Under the pieces are notes generated by a model. The model searched no databases. It was not told the origin of the DNA and saw only the letters and a program-made list of their open reading frames with translations. A DNA stretch of 24,637 nucleotides, taken from the NCBI GenBank assembly GCA_002502605.1, contig DAPR01000014.1, positions 1-24,637 on the forward strand. Direction: 5' to 3'. This DNA comes from Euryarchaeota archaeon UBA258. GTDB lineage: Archaea > Thermoplasmatota > Poseidoniia > Poseidoniales > Poseidoniaceae. Positions 8,178-15,796 of this stretch are shown piece by piece; position 1 is the first letter of the stretch, and each line of letters begins with the position of its first letter. The position numbers and the translations under genes are program-made.

Positions 8178-9193
8178 CCAATGAGCAACGCTTCCGCTGT
8201 TGCCTCGTTGGCGGCACCTTTGATCGACTCCATGCAGGCCATCGTTTACTGCTCGAAGCAGCATGTAAACGCGCTGAAACGGTCGAAGTCCACATCACGA
8301 CCAATGCCATGGCTGAACACAAATCGATGTTTGTCCTTGATTTTGAACAACGGCGGTGTGATTTGCTTGATTGGGCTGCGACGAAGGACACTTCAATCAC
8401 CGTCCATGCCCTTGAGGATGCGTTCGGTCCCGCACCCCACCATGCAACCGCCGATGCGATTGTGGCGACTCCGGAAACGGTCGGCATGTGTCAATCAATC
8501 AATGACCAACGTGAGGCAAATGGCCTTCCTGCCCTCCACATTATCGAGGTCGCTCATTTAAGAGGCATTGAGGGTGGAATCATCTCTTCATCGTCCATTC
8601 GCAACGGTTCCATGGATTTGGAGGGCCATCCTTGGATGAGAAAACAACTGAGAGATTCCACATTGAAGATGGCTCCGGCATTGGACAGTGAACTCAAAAC
8701 CCCGATGGGTGCGCTCTTTGAAGGACCTGAAGACGACCCGGAAGTGGCCATGGCTGCGGCCCTTGATGACCTACCTGCTCACGTCCATCTTTTGGTTGCC
8801 GTGGGTGATGTGACAACCAAAACTCTCCTTGAAATGGGCGTAACACCCGGTTTGGCACTCATTGACGGGATGACAAAACGCTCCGCCCTTGCTCCAGAAG
8901 ACCTCGTAGAGACCAGTGCTTTTGATCATCACTTAACAGCAACAAATCCGGCGGGGCTTCTGACGCCTTCATTGTGTCAAAGCTTACAACACGCCCTTGG
9001 TGCAGATGATTGCGTCCTTTTGGAAGTGGAGGGTGAGGAAGACCTCGCCCCGCTTGTGATTCATTGCCTTGCCCCAATTGGCACTGTGGTGCTTTACGGG
9101 CAGCCCAGAACTGGAGTTGTGATGCAAATCACAAGCCTAGAAGTGAAACAACGATGCAGGAATCTGCTGGATTTGTTTGAGGTGATTGAATGA
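8174..9193 (+). CDS. Phosphopantetheine adenylyltransferase / GTP-dependent dephospho-CoA kinase fusion
   Basis: A 339-residue bifunctional enzyme for the last two steps of coenzyme A synthesis. Residues 1-165 are an archaeal-type nucleotidyltransferase: GGTFDRLHAGH (13-23) is the HxGH site that transfers AMP from ATP to 4'-phosphopantetheine, and ISSSSIRNG (137-145) is the ISSTxxR-like motif. Residues 175-339 match DUF359, shown in Thermococcus to be the archaeal GTP-dependent dephospho-CoA kinase: VAVGDVTT (208-215), LIDGMTKRS (229-237), VEGEEDLA (285-292), and YGQPRTGVV (308-316). The open frame begins at 8117, but the family N-terminus and the ATGA overlap with the previous gene fix the start at 8174. 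The stop overlaps the glycosyltransferase start, again as ATGA. One chain doing both steps would allow the intermediate to pass directly between sites. Confidence 0.92.
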   Translation: MTNEQRFRCCLVGGTFDRLHAGHRLLLEAACKRAETVEVHITTNAMAEHKSMFVLDFEQRRCDLLDWAATKDTSITVHALEDAFGPAPHHATADAIVATPETVGMCQSINDQREANGLPALHIIEVAHLRGIEGGIISSSSIRNGSMDLEGHPWMRKQLRDSTLKMAPALDSELKTPMGALFEGPEDDPEVAMAAALDDLPAHVHLLVAVGDVTTKTLLEMGVTPGLALIDGMTKRSALAPEDLVETSAFDHHLTATNPAGLLTPSLCQSLQHALGADDCVLLEVEGEEDLAPLVIHCLAPIGTVVLYGQPRTGVVMQITSLEVKQRCRNLLDLFEVIE

Positions 9194-10305
9194 CAACGCC
9201 ACCCCTGGTGTCTGCGACCGTTTGCGTGCGGGATGGCGTCGCATGGGTTGATGACTGCATCCAAGCCCTCATTGAACAATCCTACCGCCCCTTGGAGATC
9301 ATCGCTATCGATGACGGTTCCACCGATGGCTCTAAGGAAAAATTACTGTCATGGCATGATGAAACATCTGAGGTTCCAATCAGAGTGTTCACCCAGGAAG
9401 CCAAAGGCCTGTCCGCTGGCAGGCAATTGGCAGTGGATGTCGCCAAAGGCGAATGGGTCGCCATCACCGACATCGATGTGCGGCCAGAACCTGATTGGAT
9501 CGAGACCATGGTCTCAGAAATTGAACCATTGGATGAGACTGAAACGGTTGTTGCTGTAACAGGGAGAACCGTTTTCGGCCATGCTGGAGATGTTGTCAGT
9601 CGTGTCCGGTCTGTTGAAATTGCGAGGAAATACCGTGCTCGACCTCGAAAAACGAGTCTAGCGAACGGTCCTTGCTCGATGTTCCACCGTCAAGCTCTGT
9701 TGGACATAGGCGGTTTCAATCCAGAGTGGTACCATGCCGAGGACATGGAAGTTAGTCTTCGCCTCATTGGAAATGGGGGTTCGATTGTGTATGCCCCATC
9801 GGCTGTGGTAGCGCATGTGCCTGAAAAAGAACGAAAACGATTCCTCGCAAAACGGAGACGGGATGCAAGAGCCCACGTCCGGATTGTGCGTCATTTCCCG
9901 AGAAGAAAGCGAATCGGACCTGGATTGGATTTCATCGGCAGTTCAACGCTTGTGTTGACCGTACTCCCACTATGGATTTCGGCTTTGATTTCAGGATTGC
10001 CATTCGTCTACAAAGCCATCACAATGGATGCTTGGGATTGGGATGAGGCTCAGGAATGGTGGCAAACGAAAATACTCCTGAGCACGCTCCTGCTCATGGT
10101 GCTGCATGAATTCATCCTCTGGCGCGGCCCCCTTGGAGAAGTGAACCGTGGAGCGTTAAGAGAAGGAAAAACGACGTTGAGAGCCGTGTTGAGCATTCGA
10201 AGCCTCACCTTCCGGTGGAGCGTCGCCCTATGGCAAGGATTGCTGCTTGGCATGTACGATGCACTGACTGGAAAAAACGGCCATCAACCGTTCTTCAAGC
10301 GATGA
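9190..10305 (+). CDS. Family 2 glycosyltransferase, membrane-anchored
   Basis: A 371-residue GT-A glycosyltransferase. The nucleotide-sugar site shows VSATVCVRDG (7-16), IIAIDDGSTDGS (37-48), and the metal-binding DID at 94-96. HAEDMEVSLRL (182-192) carries the catalytic ED pair, and the basic run RKRFLAKRRRDAR (215-227) stands where processive relatives have QxxRW, so it is probably not processive. The C-terminal 120 residues hold two or three hydrophobic segments (about 248-275, 294-312, 343-358), which would anchor the enzyme with its catalytic domain in the cytoplasm. Substrates are probably a nucleotide sugar and a lipid-linked or surface glycan. Its start overlaps the CoA-fusion stop by four bases. 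The end lies ten bases from a convergent membrane-protein gene. Confidence 0.9.
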   Translation: MTTPPLVSATVCVRDGVAWVDDCIQALIEQSYRPLEIIAIDDGSTDGSKEKLLSWHDETSEVPIRVFTQEAKGLSAGRQLAVDVAKGEWVAITDIDVRPEPDWIETMVSEIEPLDETETVVAVTGRTVFGHAGDVVSRVRSVEIARKYRARPRKTSLANGPCSMFHRQALLDIGGFNPEWYHAEDMEVSLRLIGNGGSIVYAPSAVVAHVPEKERKRFLAKRRRDARAHVRIVRHFPRRKRIGPGLDFIGSSTLVLTVLPLWISALISGLPFVYKAITMDAWDWDEAQEWWQTKILLSTLLLMVLHEFILWRGPLGEVNRGALREGKTTLRAVLSIRSLTFRWSVALWQGLLLGMYDALTGKNGHQPFFKR

Positions 10306-10315
10306 ACGAAAGTGT

Positions 10316-10882
10316 TCAAGACAGGTTTTCGTCGCCTTCTGGTGCATTGCTTGATGCTTTGAGGGCAAATCCAAATGCAATGAGAGCGATGGTCACTGAG
10401 TAGACACCAGGGTCGGTCCAACCCATGTGGACAATGCCGTAGTAAGCGTAGCAAGCAAAGCCAAGAAGAAGGCACCATGCTGCTGCGAACATTGACCAGC
10501 CTTTGTGGCCGGGGTCTGCAAGGGCAGGCCATGTATCATTCACAATCAGACTCTTTCCAAAAGCGCCAATGCCACCTTCTTCAGATGCAATGGTTTTCAA
10601 TCCGAGACCGGCAAGTGCGCCACACAGGCCCATGAAGACGAAATCAGATGGAACGATTTGGATCCCGTCTGATTTAGGCTCAAACGCCAAATTGGTCGTT
10701 TCAAAGGTGAGAATACCGCCCCATGACCAATGATAGGTCGGGTGTGCTTGGCCCAAAATGTTGAGAATAGCGAGCAAAAGACCCCATGCCCCGATGGCAA
10801 TGAACCACATGGAAACGCCTCGTGAAGGGTTGAGAATTGCCGTCATAAGGCTGTTCGAACCGTCGTTCTCATCTTTGCTCAT
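10316..10882 (-). CDS. Four-helix membrane protein, unknown function
   Basis: A 188-residue integral membrane protein I do not recognise. Hydrophobic helices lie at about 25-44 (WFIAIGAWGLLLAILNILG), 81-99 (FVFMGLCGALAGLGLKTIA), 128-151 (FAAAWCLLLGFACYAYYGIV), and 159-176 (VYSVTIALIAFGFALKA). A loop of about 36 residues after helix 1 contains several aromatic residues, and both ends are short, charged and probably cytoplasmic. The open frame extends to 10915, but ATG 10882 lies 26 bases from the centre of the TATA box at 10906-10911, which fits a leaderless transcript and a tidy N-terminus. It sits downstream of cdc6 on the same strand with its own promoter. No catalytic or transporter motif was seen. 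Confidence 0.75.
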   Translation of the reverse strand: MSKDENDGSNSLMTAILNPSRGVSMWFIAIGAWGLLLAILNILGQAHPTYHWSWGGILTFETTNLAFEPKSDGIQIVPSDFVFMGLCGALAGLGLKTIASEEGGIGAFGKSLIVNDTWPALADPGHKGWSMFAAAWCLLLGFACYAYYGIVHMGWTDPGVYSVTIALIAFGFALKASSNAPEGDENLS

Positions 10883-10905
10883 AGGATGCGCCACCTGCCT
10901 TTTGG

Positions 10906-10911
10906 ATATAA
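10906..10911 (-). promoter_or_regulatory. TATA box for the four-helix membrane protein
   Basis: TTATAT on the minus strand (within CTTATATCC), centred about 26 bases before ATG 10882. The distance fits transcription starting at or next to the start codon. Confidence 0.55.
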
Positions 10912-10958
10912 GCACACCGAATCAACAAAAGAAGGAGTGATGTGCTTGGAGAGTGATT

Positions 10959-12200
10959 TCAGAGGCGGGATTGATGCCGATAAGGGCGCTCGAAGACCTC
11001 TTTCATTTGTGCTTCGGATTCAACCATGATGCCTTCTGCGTCAATGTTTTGGGGAATGCATGAATTAATTTCCTTAGTTCGCCCGTAGCGTCCTCGGGAC
11101 ACGGTTCGAGCGGTGATCAAACCAAGCATGTCGAGGTTTGAGATTAAACCAGAGACTCGACGTTGGGTGAGAGGGTTTTGGCGCACGTAGCGGCAGGCTT
11201 GTGCATAGACATCGTAGACTTCACCGGTCTGAATGTTGCGCAATCCATTTCGTTCATTCAGCAGAATTGAGGCGAGAACAAGTTTTTGTTGGCTCGGAAG
11301 AGAGGAAAGAACAGGATGCATTTGGTCAGCTTCCAATTGGTGTTGGGCCATGCGCACGTGTGCTTGTGTCACGCATTCATCACCAGATTGTTCTGCTTTC
11401 TCAGTGGACACGCGCAGCAGATCCAAAGCACAACGAGCGTCTCCGTGTTCTTGTGCTGCAATAGCTGCACAAAGTGCGATGACGCTGTCATCGAGGGCGC
11501 CCTCGACCAAAGCCCCTTGGGCCCTTTGACGAAGGATATTCTGAAGTTGCATGGCGTCATATGGATTGAACACCACATCGGATTGACCGAGCCGAGAACG
11601 AACCCTCGGGTCGAGGAAGTCGGTGAATTTGAGATCGTTGGAAATTCCGATGACACACGCACGAGCACTCTTCAGTGAAGCGTTGATGCTGGTGAGGTTG
11701 TAGAGCAAATCGTCGCCTGCTTTGCGTACGAGATGATCGATTTCGTCGAGGATAATAACAAACACTCCACCTCGCTTGTCCATTCGGCGAACCAACTCTC
11801 CAAACACTCGGTCTGTTGGCCAACCAGTGAATGGGATTTCATCAATCTCATGAGATTCCAAGAGGGAATTGCCCAAGTGGCTGAGAACTCGATACTGGGT
11901 GTCGATTTGACGGCAGTTCACCATGATGCTCTGCACTGGACGGTTGATCTCTCTTCCCTTTGCCTCGAGTTCATCGCAAACATAGGAAGTCACTGCTGTT
12001 TTTCCAGCACCGGTCACGCCATACAATGTCATGTTGGATGGAATGTGTCCATTCAACGCCTCGACAAGGTTGAAGCTCAATTTCTCGATTTCGTTTTGCC
12101 GGTGAGGGAGATTTTTGGGGCGGAAGTCGTGACGAAGAACTTCCTTGTCAACGAACAGAGTTTTTCGTGAAAGGAAGTCATCAAAGATGTTTCCGCTCAT
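10959..12200 (-). CDS. cdc6: Orc1/Cdc6 replication initiator
   Basis: A 413-residue AAA+ protein of the archaeal Orc1/Cdc6 family, which binds origin repeats and loads the MCM helicase. From Met at 12200: Walker A GVTGAGKT (61-68), Walker B VIILDEID (148-155), sensor 1 GISND (185-189), an arginine-finger/initiator-specific region LDPRVRSRLG (196-205), and sensor 2 GDARCALDLLR (253-263). The C-terminal 120 residues form the DNA-binding winged helix, with TQRRVSGLISNLDMLGLI as its recognition region. The frame could start at TTG 12215, but ATG 12200 follows an AGAGGA leader and gives the usual short N-terminus. Typical length is 380-420. The A/T-rich spacer directly upstream is a candidate origin, as many archaea keep cdc6 next to one. 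Confidence 0.95.
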   Translation of the reverse strand: MSGNIFDDFLSRKTLFVDKEVLRHDFRPKNLPHRQNEIEKLSFNLVEALNGHIPSNMTLYGVTGAGKTAVTSYVCDELEAKGREINRPVQSIMVNCRQIDTQYRVLSHLGNSLLESHEIDEIPFTGWPTDRVFGELVRRMDKRGGVFVIILDEIDHLVRKAGDDLLYNLTSINASLKSARACVIGISNDLKFTDFLDPRVRSRLGQSDVVFNPYDAMQLQNILRQRAQGALVEGALDDSVIALCAAIAAQEHGDARCALDLLRVSTEKAEQSGDECVTQAHVRMAQHQLEADQMHPVLSSLPSQQKLVLASILLNERNGLRNIQTGEVYDVYAQACRYVRQNPLTQRRVSGLISNLDMLGLITARTVSRGRYGRTKEINSCIPQNIDAEGIMVESEAQMKEVFERPYRHQSRL

Positions 12201-12286
12201 GATGATTCCTCTCAATTCCTACATTACCGAGCAAAGGTCGGATGGACCGATGCGCGATATTATGCGTGAGTCCGAGTCCCCCTCAT

Positions 12287-12303
12287 AAGCATGTCCTATG
12301 CTT
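12287..12303. repeat. Inverted repeat near cdc6
   Basis: AAGCAT and ATGCTT flank a five-base spacer, a perfect 6-bp palindrome arm pair. It lies 87 bases upstream of cdc6 and could be an initiator or regulator site, or a small hairpin. Confidence 0.45.
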
Positions 12304-12304
12304 C

Positions 12305-12322
12305 AATTCACAAAACTGAATT
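12305..12322. repeat. Second inverted repeat near cdc6
   Basis: AATTCA and TGAATT flank a six-base spacer and lie directly next to the repeat at 12287-12303. Two adjacent perfect palindromes of similar size make a binding-site role more likely than one alone. Confidence 0.45.
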
Positions 12323-12376
12323 TGGATTGTAAAGCATTGATGATTTAGAGGATATAAGGGCGGGTCTAAAATCGAG

Positions 12377-12432
12377 AAAAATACGAAAAATAACGAAAAA
12401 AATTCGGTAAAATGACCTTATTCCGGAAAAAA
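12377..12432 (-). terminator. T-tract array after the RNase Z-like gene
   Basis: On the minus strand this reads as runs of 6, 4, 7, 5 and 5 T residues just after the stop at 12446. Archaeal transcription often ends at such T-rich stretches without a hairpin. The same bases are helically spaced A-tracts on the plus strand, so they could also serve as curved or easily melted origin DNA. Confidence 0.45.
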
Positions 12433-12445
12433 TCGAACCCAGAAT

Positions 12446-13240
12446 TCAATCGATAATATTCCATTTCAAACCGTCCCAACTCAACCGAAGTTCATCGCGG
12501 GCATGGTGCACATTGGATGGATGATGTGGAAATGTGTCGGTCACGGTCGGAGTTCGGTTTTCGTGTGGTTCATCGATGTAAGTGTGAGTAATGATCATCG
12601 GAAGTTCAGGTAATTGTATTGCGATTTTTTCAACATCTGATGGTTTGTGGTGATGGTCTGATTCAACCCACTCTGGCAGGCCCATCTCCAAGATCGCCAT
12701 GCTCGTCTGAGCCATTTCATCATACAATGAATCACAAGGCCCTGAATCACCGCTATGGACGAAACTAGCCTCTTTGCCTGGATTGAAATGGTAGCCGTAC
12801 GGGTCCACCGATTCATCATGGTGAACCCTAAACCGTCGCCAAGTGAGTCCACACTCGAGTTCACCTTCAGGCTCCTCGCGCCATTTGACTTTGGAAAAGA
12901 CCTCTTCGAGGCTTCCAGGGTAGGCCAAAGCACACAACTGCTCCAAGCGTTGCTTTACGCCTGGTGCTGCGACGATGGTCAGCGGCATGACTGAATCACG
13001 ATCTGAAATGTACCGTCGTTCAAGCAAAAAGAATGGAAAACCAAACACATGATCTCCGTGTACGTGGGTGATGAAGATGGTCTCGATATCGCTGAGAGGC
13101 ACTTGAGCCCGTCTAAAGCTGGCGAGAGCAGTTGGTGGGCAATCCACCACATGTTTACCGTCGATCATGACGAAGGAGTGATAGCGACCATAGGGAAGGA
13201 ACGCGTTACCTGTCCCGAGCATCACAACCTCCTGCGCCAT
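12446..13240 (-). CDS. RNase Z-like metallo-beta-lactamase-fold hydrolase
   Basis: A 264-residue binuclear zinc hydrolase related to RNase Z. The metal site is visible: THVHGDH (58-64, the HxHxDH motif), RVHHDESVDPYGY (138-150, where RNase Z has a histidine followed by a GY), SGDSGPCD (163-170, the bridging aspartate), and a final histidine in ITHTYID (217-223). There is a histidine-rich DHHHKP at 195-200. RNase Z trims 3' ends of pre-tRNAs, but family members vary, and this protein is shorter than the usual 300 residues, with the long exosite arm seemingly absent or reduced. A role in tRNA processing is possible, not proven. It is divergent from the Nei gene, and the spacer carries the palindrome CAAGCGCTTG at 13252-13261. 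Confidence 0.83.
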   Translation of the reverse strand: MAQEVVMLGTGNAFLPYGRYHSFVMIDGKHVVDCPPTALASFRRAQVPLSDIETIFITHVHGDHVFGFPFFLLERRYISDRDSVMPLTIVAAPGVKQRLEQLCALAYPGSLEEVFSKVKWREEPEGELECGLTWRRFRVHHDESVDPYGYHFNPGKEASFVHSGDSGPCDSLYDEMAQTSMAILEMGLPEWVESDHHHKPSDVEKIAIQLPELPMIITHTYIDEPHENRTPTVTDTFPHHPSNVHHARDELRLSWDGLKWNIID

Positions 13241-13251
13241 AAGGTGGGCTA

Positions 13252-13261
13252 CAAGCGCTTG
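13252..13261. repeat. Perfect palindrome in a divergent promoter spacer
   Basis: CAAGCGCTTG is a perfect 10-base palindrome between the divergent RNase Z-like and Nei genes, 12 bases from the former. It could be an operator; chance is not excluded. Confidence 0.3.
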
Positions 13262-13322
13262 CTCTTTTCTTCATCGGTCGAACGAAACACATCTTGATAG
13301 GCAGACTGAAAAATTGTGTGGC

Positions 13323-14150
13323 ATGCCAGAAGGCCCCGAGATTCGAAGGGCTGCTGACCGGATTGGCAAAGCCCTCGTTGGCCAACGCATCGAACGGGCC
13401 TCACTCCCGTATTCCACCTTCATCGGAAGAGAACACCTCATCAAAGGCCAGACCGTTGTTGATGTGACCAGCGTGGCCAAAGCCATGTTGATTCGGTTTC
13501 AAAACGGCTGGACGATGTACAGCCACAACCAATTGTACGGCCGATGGACCGTGAATCTCAAAACAACTGAGAACAAAATGCGACGCTCCCTCCGGGCGGA
13601 ATTCCAAACTGAAAAACACGCAGTGCGCTTGTGGTCTGCCACAGACATCGATTTGATTCCAACTGCGGAAGAGCATCTGCATTCGTTTCTTTCCACATTA
13701 GGCCCGGATGTGCTTGAATCGGCAGTTGATGAGGGCACATTGTATGCACAATTGGTTTCAAAAAAATGCTTCAGAAAGAAAGCGGCAACGTTGATGCTCG
13801 ATCAGCGAAGTTTTGCTGGATTGGGCAATTACCTGCGTTCAGAAATTCTGTTTAGCGCCAACATCCACCCAGATGATCGGCCTTGTGATTTACCCGAAGA
13901 ACGATTGCGGGCGTGGGCGAATGCCATCAAAAGCGTCACCTGGCAAGCCTACAAGAAAGGGGGTGTCACGGTTCCCGAGGCCGTTGCTAAAGCGGGAAAG
14001 GCAAGGGGTGAGCCGAGACGAACCTGGCGCCACTATGCCTTCTGCCGCAATGAGCGCCCCTGCCTAAAGTGTGCGACGTTGATCGTTCGGCTCCGCTATG
14101 GAGGAAGACGGCTTGACCACTGCCCGACGTGCCAGCAGGCTCATCGCTAA
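13323..14150 (+). CDS. nei: Endonuclease VIII-type DNA glycosylase (Fpg/Nei family)
   Basis: A 275-residue bifunctional DNA glycosylase/AP lyase that removes oxidised pyrimidines and cuts the strand. The start is fixed by biology: the catalytic proline must follow the initiator Met, and only ATG 13323 gives MPEGPEIRRAADRI, nearly identical to E. coli Nei; the frame start at GTG 13314 would bury it. Other features are Glu3, Lys53 in VAKAMLIRF, YSHNQLYGRW (66-75), the helix-two-turn-helix LDQRSFAGLGNYLRSEIL (159-176), and a C-terminal zinc finger with Cys247, Cys250, Cys267 and Cys270. Fpg/Nei enzymes are rare in archaea, so bacterial origin by transfer is likely. It converges with the iron-sulfur photolyase gene one base away, so DNA-repair genes sit together. 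Confidence 0.94.
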   Translation: MPEGPEIRRAADRIGKALVGQRIERASLPYSTFIGREHLIKGQTVVDVTSVAKAMLIRFQNGWTMYSHNQLYGRWTVNLKTTENKMRRSLRAEFQTEKHAVRLWSATDIDLIPTAEEHLHSFLSTLGPDVLESAVDEGTLYAQLVSKKCFRKKAATLMLDQRSFAGLGNYLRSEILFSANIHPDDRPCDLPEERLRAWANAIKSVTWQAYKKGGVTVPEAVAKAGKARGEPRRTWRHYAFCRNERPCLKCATLIVRLRYGGRRLDHCPTCQQAHR

Positions 14151-14151
14151 A

Positions 14152-15792
14152 TCACTGGTCGTTCGGGTGAAGGGTCTCACCGTTGGTGAGTGCTTGCTGG
14201 ACCCGCAGGTAGGTTTGGTGGTCGATTTGCTGTTGCTCTTCGCTGCGTCTGCTCAAATTGCGCATCGGCATTGATAGACGATGATTGCCCGAAAACGCAT
14301 CTTGGTGCCGTGCGAGGTAAGCCCAGTACAAACGAGAAATTGGACAGGTTTTCTTTGGATGGAATTCACACGTTGAGCAATGGTCACTCATCCGATTGAT
14401 GTATGCAGACCCTGCAACATACGGTTTTGTCATCATCGCTGAACCGGTGGCAAAGGTCCCCATGCCCAAGACATTGGGTTCCACAACCCAATCGAAAGCA
14501 TCAATGAAGGCAAAATGAAACCAATCTGTAAGTTGCCTTGGTTCTACATCGAGCAAATGGGCAATGTTGCTAAGCACCATCAATCGTGGAATGTGGTGCG
14601 TCCAAGCATCTTCCATGACCGAGGTCACCGATCGGTCAAGGCAACTCAAACCACTTTTTTCACCCCAGTAAGCTGCTGGTAATGGCTGACGCTGACCCAA
14701 GTGGTTCGGGTGAAGTTCTGGCCCAATAGGCGACGCTCGGTTCCAATTTGCATCCCTTCTGGAATGGGTACGAGCAACGTCTATGGTACGAAAACCATCC
14801 GTGACCACATGGATATGATGCACATATTCCCGCCAAATCATTTGCCTGACGAAGCCTTCGACGTTGTTGAGGGCTTCCCCGCTCGCCAGTGCCAACTCGA
14901 TGGCCTGTGATGGCATCACGCGATGGAGGTTGATCAAAGGAGCAAGACGTGTATGAAACAGCCCTTTGTTGGTGGCCGACATCGCATCTTCATAAGTCCC
15001 AAAATGAGGCATGCATTCCGATGCAAACGCTAGCGCTTTTTCCACATCGTGTTGTGATGTGGGAACGGTGGATAAATTCGCAGTACCGGGGTGGTCTGGG
15101 AAAAAGCGGTTGACAAGAAGGGTGACTTCTTCGTCAATATGATCGATTGCAAAATGTGGTGCCGAGGGTGGCATCGGGTCACCTTTCCATGGTTTTCTAT
15201 TCTCACCATCGTGACTAAATTGCCCACCTATGGGCTTCCCTTCATGCATCAGCCAACCGGTTTTCCGCCTGACATTGCGGTAGAATGCATCCATTCGGAA
15301 GGGTGGCTGGTTGCCGACGCTGTCAGTGAACAAGGCTTGTGTTGTGAGCCATCCTCTGTGCGGATGGACGACAAGGATTTCCTCGTCAACAAGAGGCTGA
15401 ACTTCGATCCGAGTCGACCGTTCAGCGTGTTCGATTGCGTGAATCTGCCCGACCGTTGAATGGAGGTGGCGTAAGGCCTCGTGGTAGGACCTCTCTGTGA
15501 TGACATACTGCACCTCAAAGCCCTGATCGACCGCCTCAACTGCGAAATGGCGCATGTTTGAAAGCAGGAAGGCGAGTTTTTGTTTATGGTAGGGATGAGC
15601 CTTTCCTTTGGTGCTTGACTCAATGAGGATGAGGCCTGTGTTGGAAGGTTGACTGGACACATCTCGGAGCAGTTCAAGGTTCAGTTGGTCATAGCAAAGC
15701 CAAACCCACGAATCCATCTTTTTGGCAGGCGTCTTCTCTGCACCTGAAGTGAAGGAGCCTTTTCCGCTACCGGGGTTATGAATGCACAACAT
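14152..15792 (-). CDS. Iron-sulfur bacterial-type photolyase/cryptochrome (FeS-BCP)
   Basis: About 546 residues, of the FeS-BCP group, whose studied members repair (6-4) photoproducts using FAD, a [4Fe-4S] cluster and a dimethyl-ribityllumazine antenna. Cluster ligands are all present: Cys384 (GLSCLDRSVTSVMEDAWTHHIPRLMVLSN region), then Cys472, Cys475 and Cys483 in HCSTCEFHPKKTCP. The gap from the first to the second Cys (88) equals that of Agrobacterium PhrB, but the gap to the last is about five residues shorter. FAD-site sequences such as FVRQMIWREYVHH (314-326) and WVVEPNVLGMGTFA (435-448) are visible. The frame extends to 16053, overlapping the previous gene. I chose ATG 15792, four bases after that gene's stop with AGGAAGTGA before it; Met at 15717 (521 residues) also fits the family. 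It is the last gene of the minus-strand operon. Confidence 0.93.
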   Translation of the reverse strand: MLCIHNPGSGKGSFTSGAEKTPAKKMDSWVWLCYDQLNLELLRDVSSQPSNTGLILIESSTKGKAHPYHKQKLAFLLSNMRHFAVEAVDQGFEVQYVITERSYHEALRHLHSTVGQIHAIEHAERSTRIEVQPLVDEEILVVHPHRGWLTTQALFTDSVGNQPPFRMDAFYRNVRRKTGWLMHEGKPIGGQFSHDGENRKPWKGDPMPPSAPHFAIDHIDEEVTLLVNRFFPDHPGTANLSTVPTSQHDVEKALAFASECMPHFGTYEDAMSATNKGLFHTRLAPLINLHRVMPSQAIELALASGEALNNVEGFVRQMIWREYVHHIHVVTDGFRTIDVARTHSRRDANWNRASPIGPELHPNHLGQRQPLPAAYWGEKSGLSCLDRSVTSVMEDAWTHHIPRLMVLSNIAHLLDVEPRQLTDWFHFAFIDAFDWVVEPNVLGMGTFATGSAMMTKPYVAGSAYINRMSDHCSTCEFHPKKTCPISRLYWAYLARHQDAFSGNHRLSMPMRNLSRRSEEQQQIDHQTYLRVQQALTNGETLHPNDQ

Positions 15793-15796
15793 CGGC

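Larger units (their letters stand above)
12205..12445. other. Candidate replication origin / cdc6 promoter spacer
   Basis: A 241-base spacer between the RNase Z-like gene stop and cdc6, both on the minus strand. It holds two perfect inverted repeats (12287-12303 and 12305-12322), a G-run (GGGGG on the minus strand near 12279), a tandem GAGTCC near 12270, an ATAATAT element near 12258 that could be the cdc6 TATA box, and an A/T-rich block with spaced A-tracts at 12377-12432. Position beside cdc6 plus A/T-rich DNA and repeats is the usual archaeal oriC layout. I could not match a published ORB consensus, so the origin call is tentative. Confidence 0.4.

Noticed and set aside
12424..12445. tRNA-like T-arm on the minus strand (GGTTCGATT)
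   Set aside because: No matching acceptor stem, anticodon arm or CCA-proximal pairing could be found around it.
15091..15459. 122-residue open frame on the plus strand
   Set aside because: It is antisense to a well-supported photolyase domain, so it is very likely a shadow.
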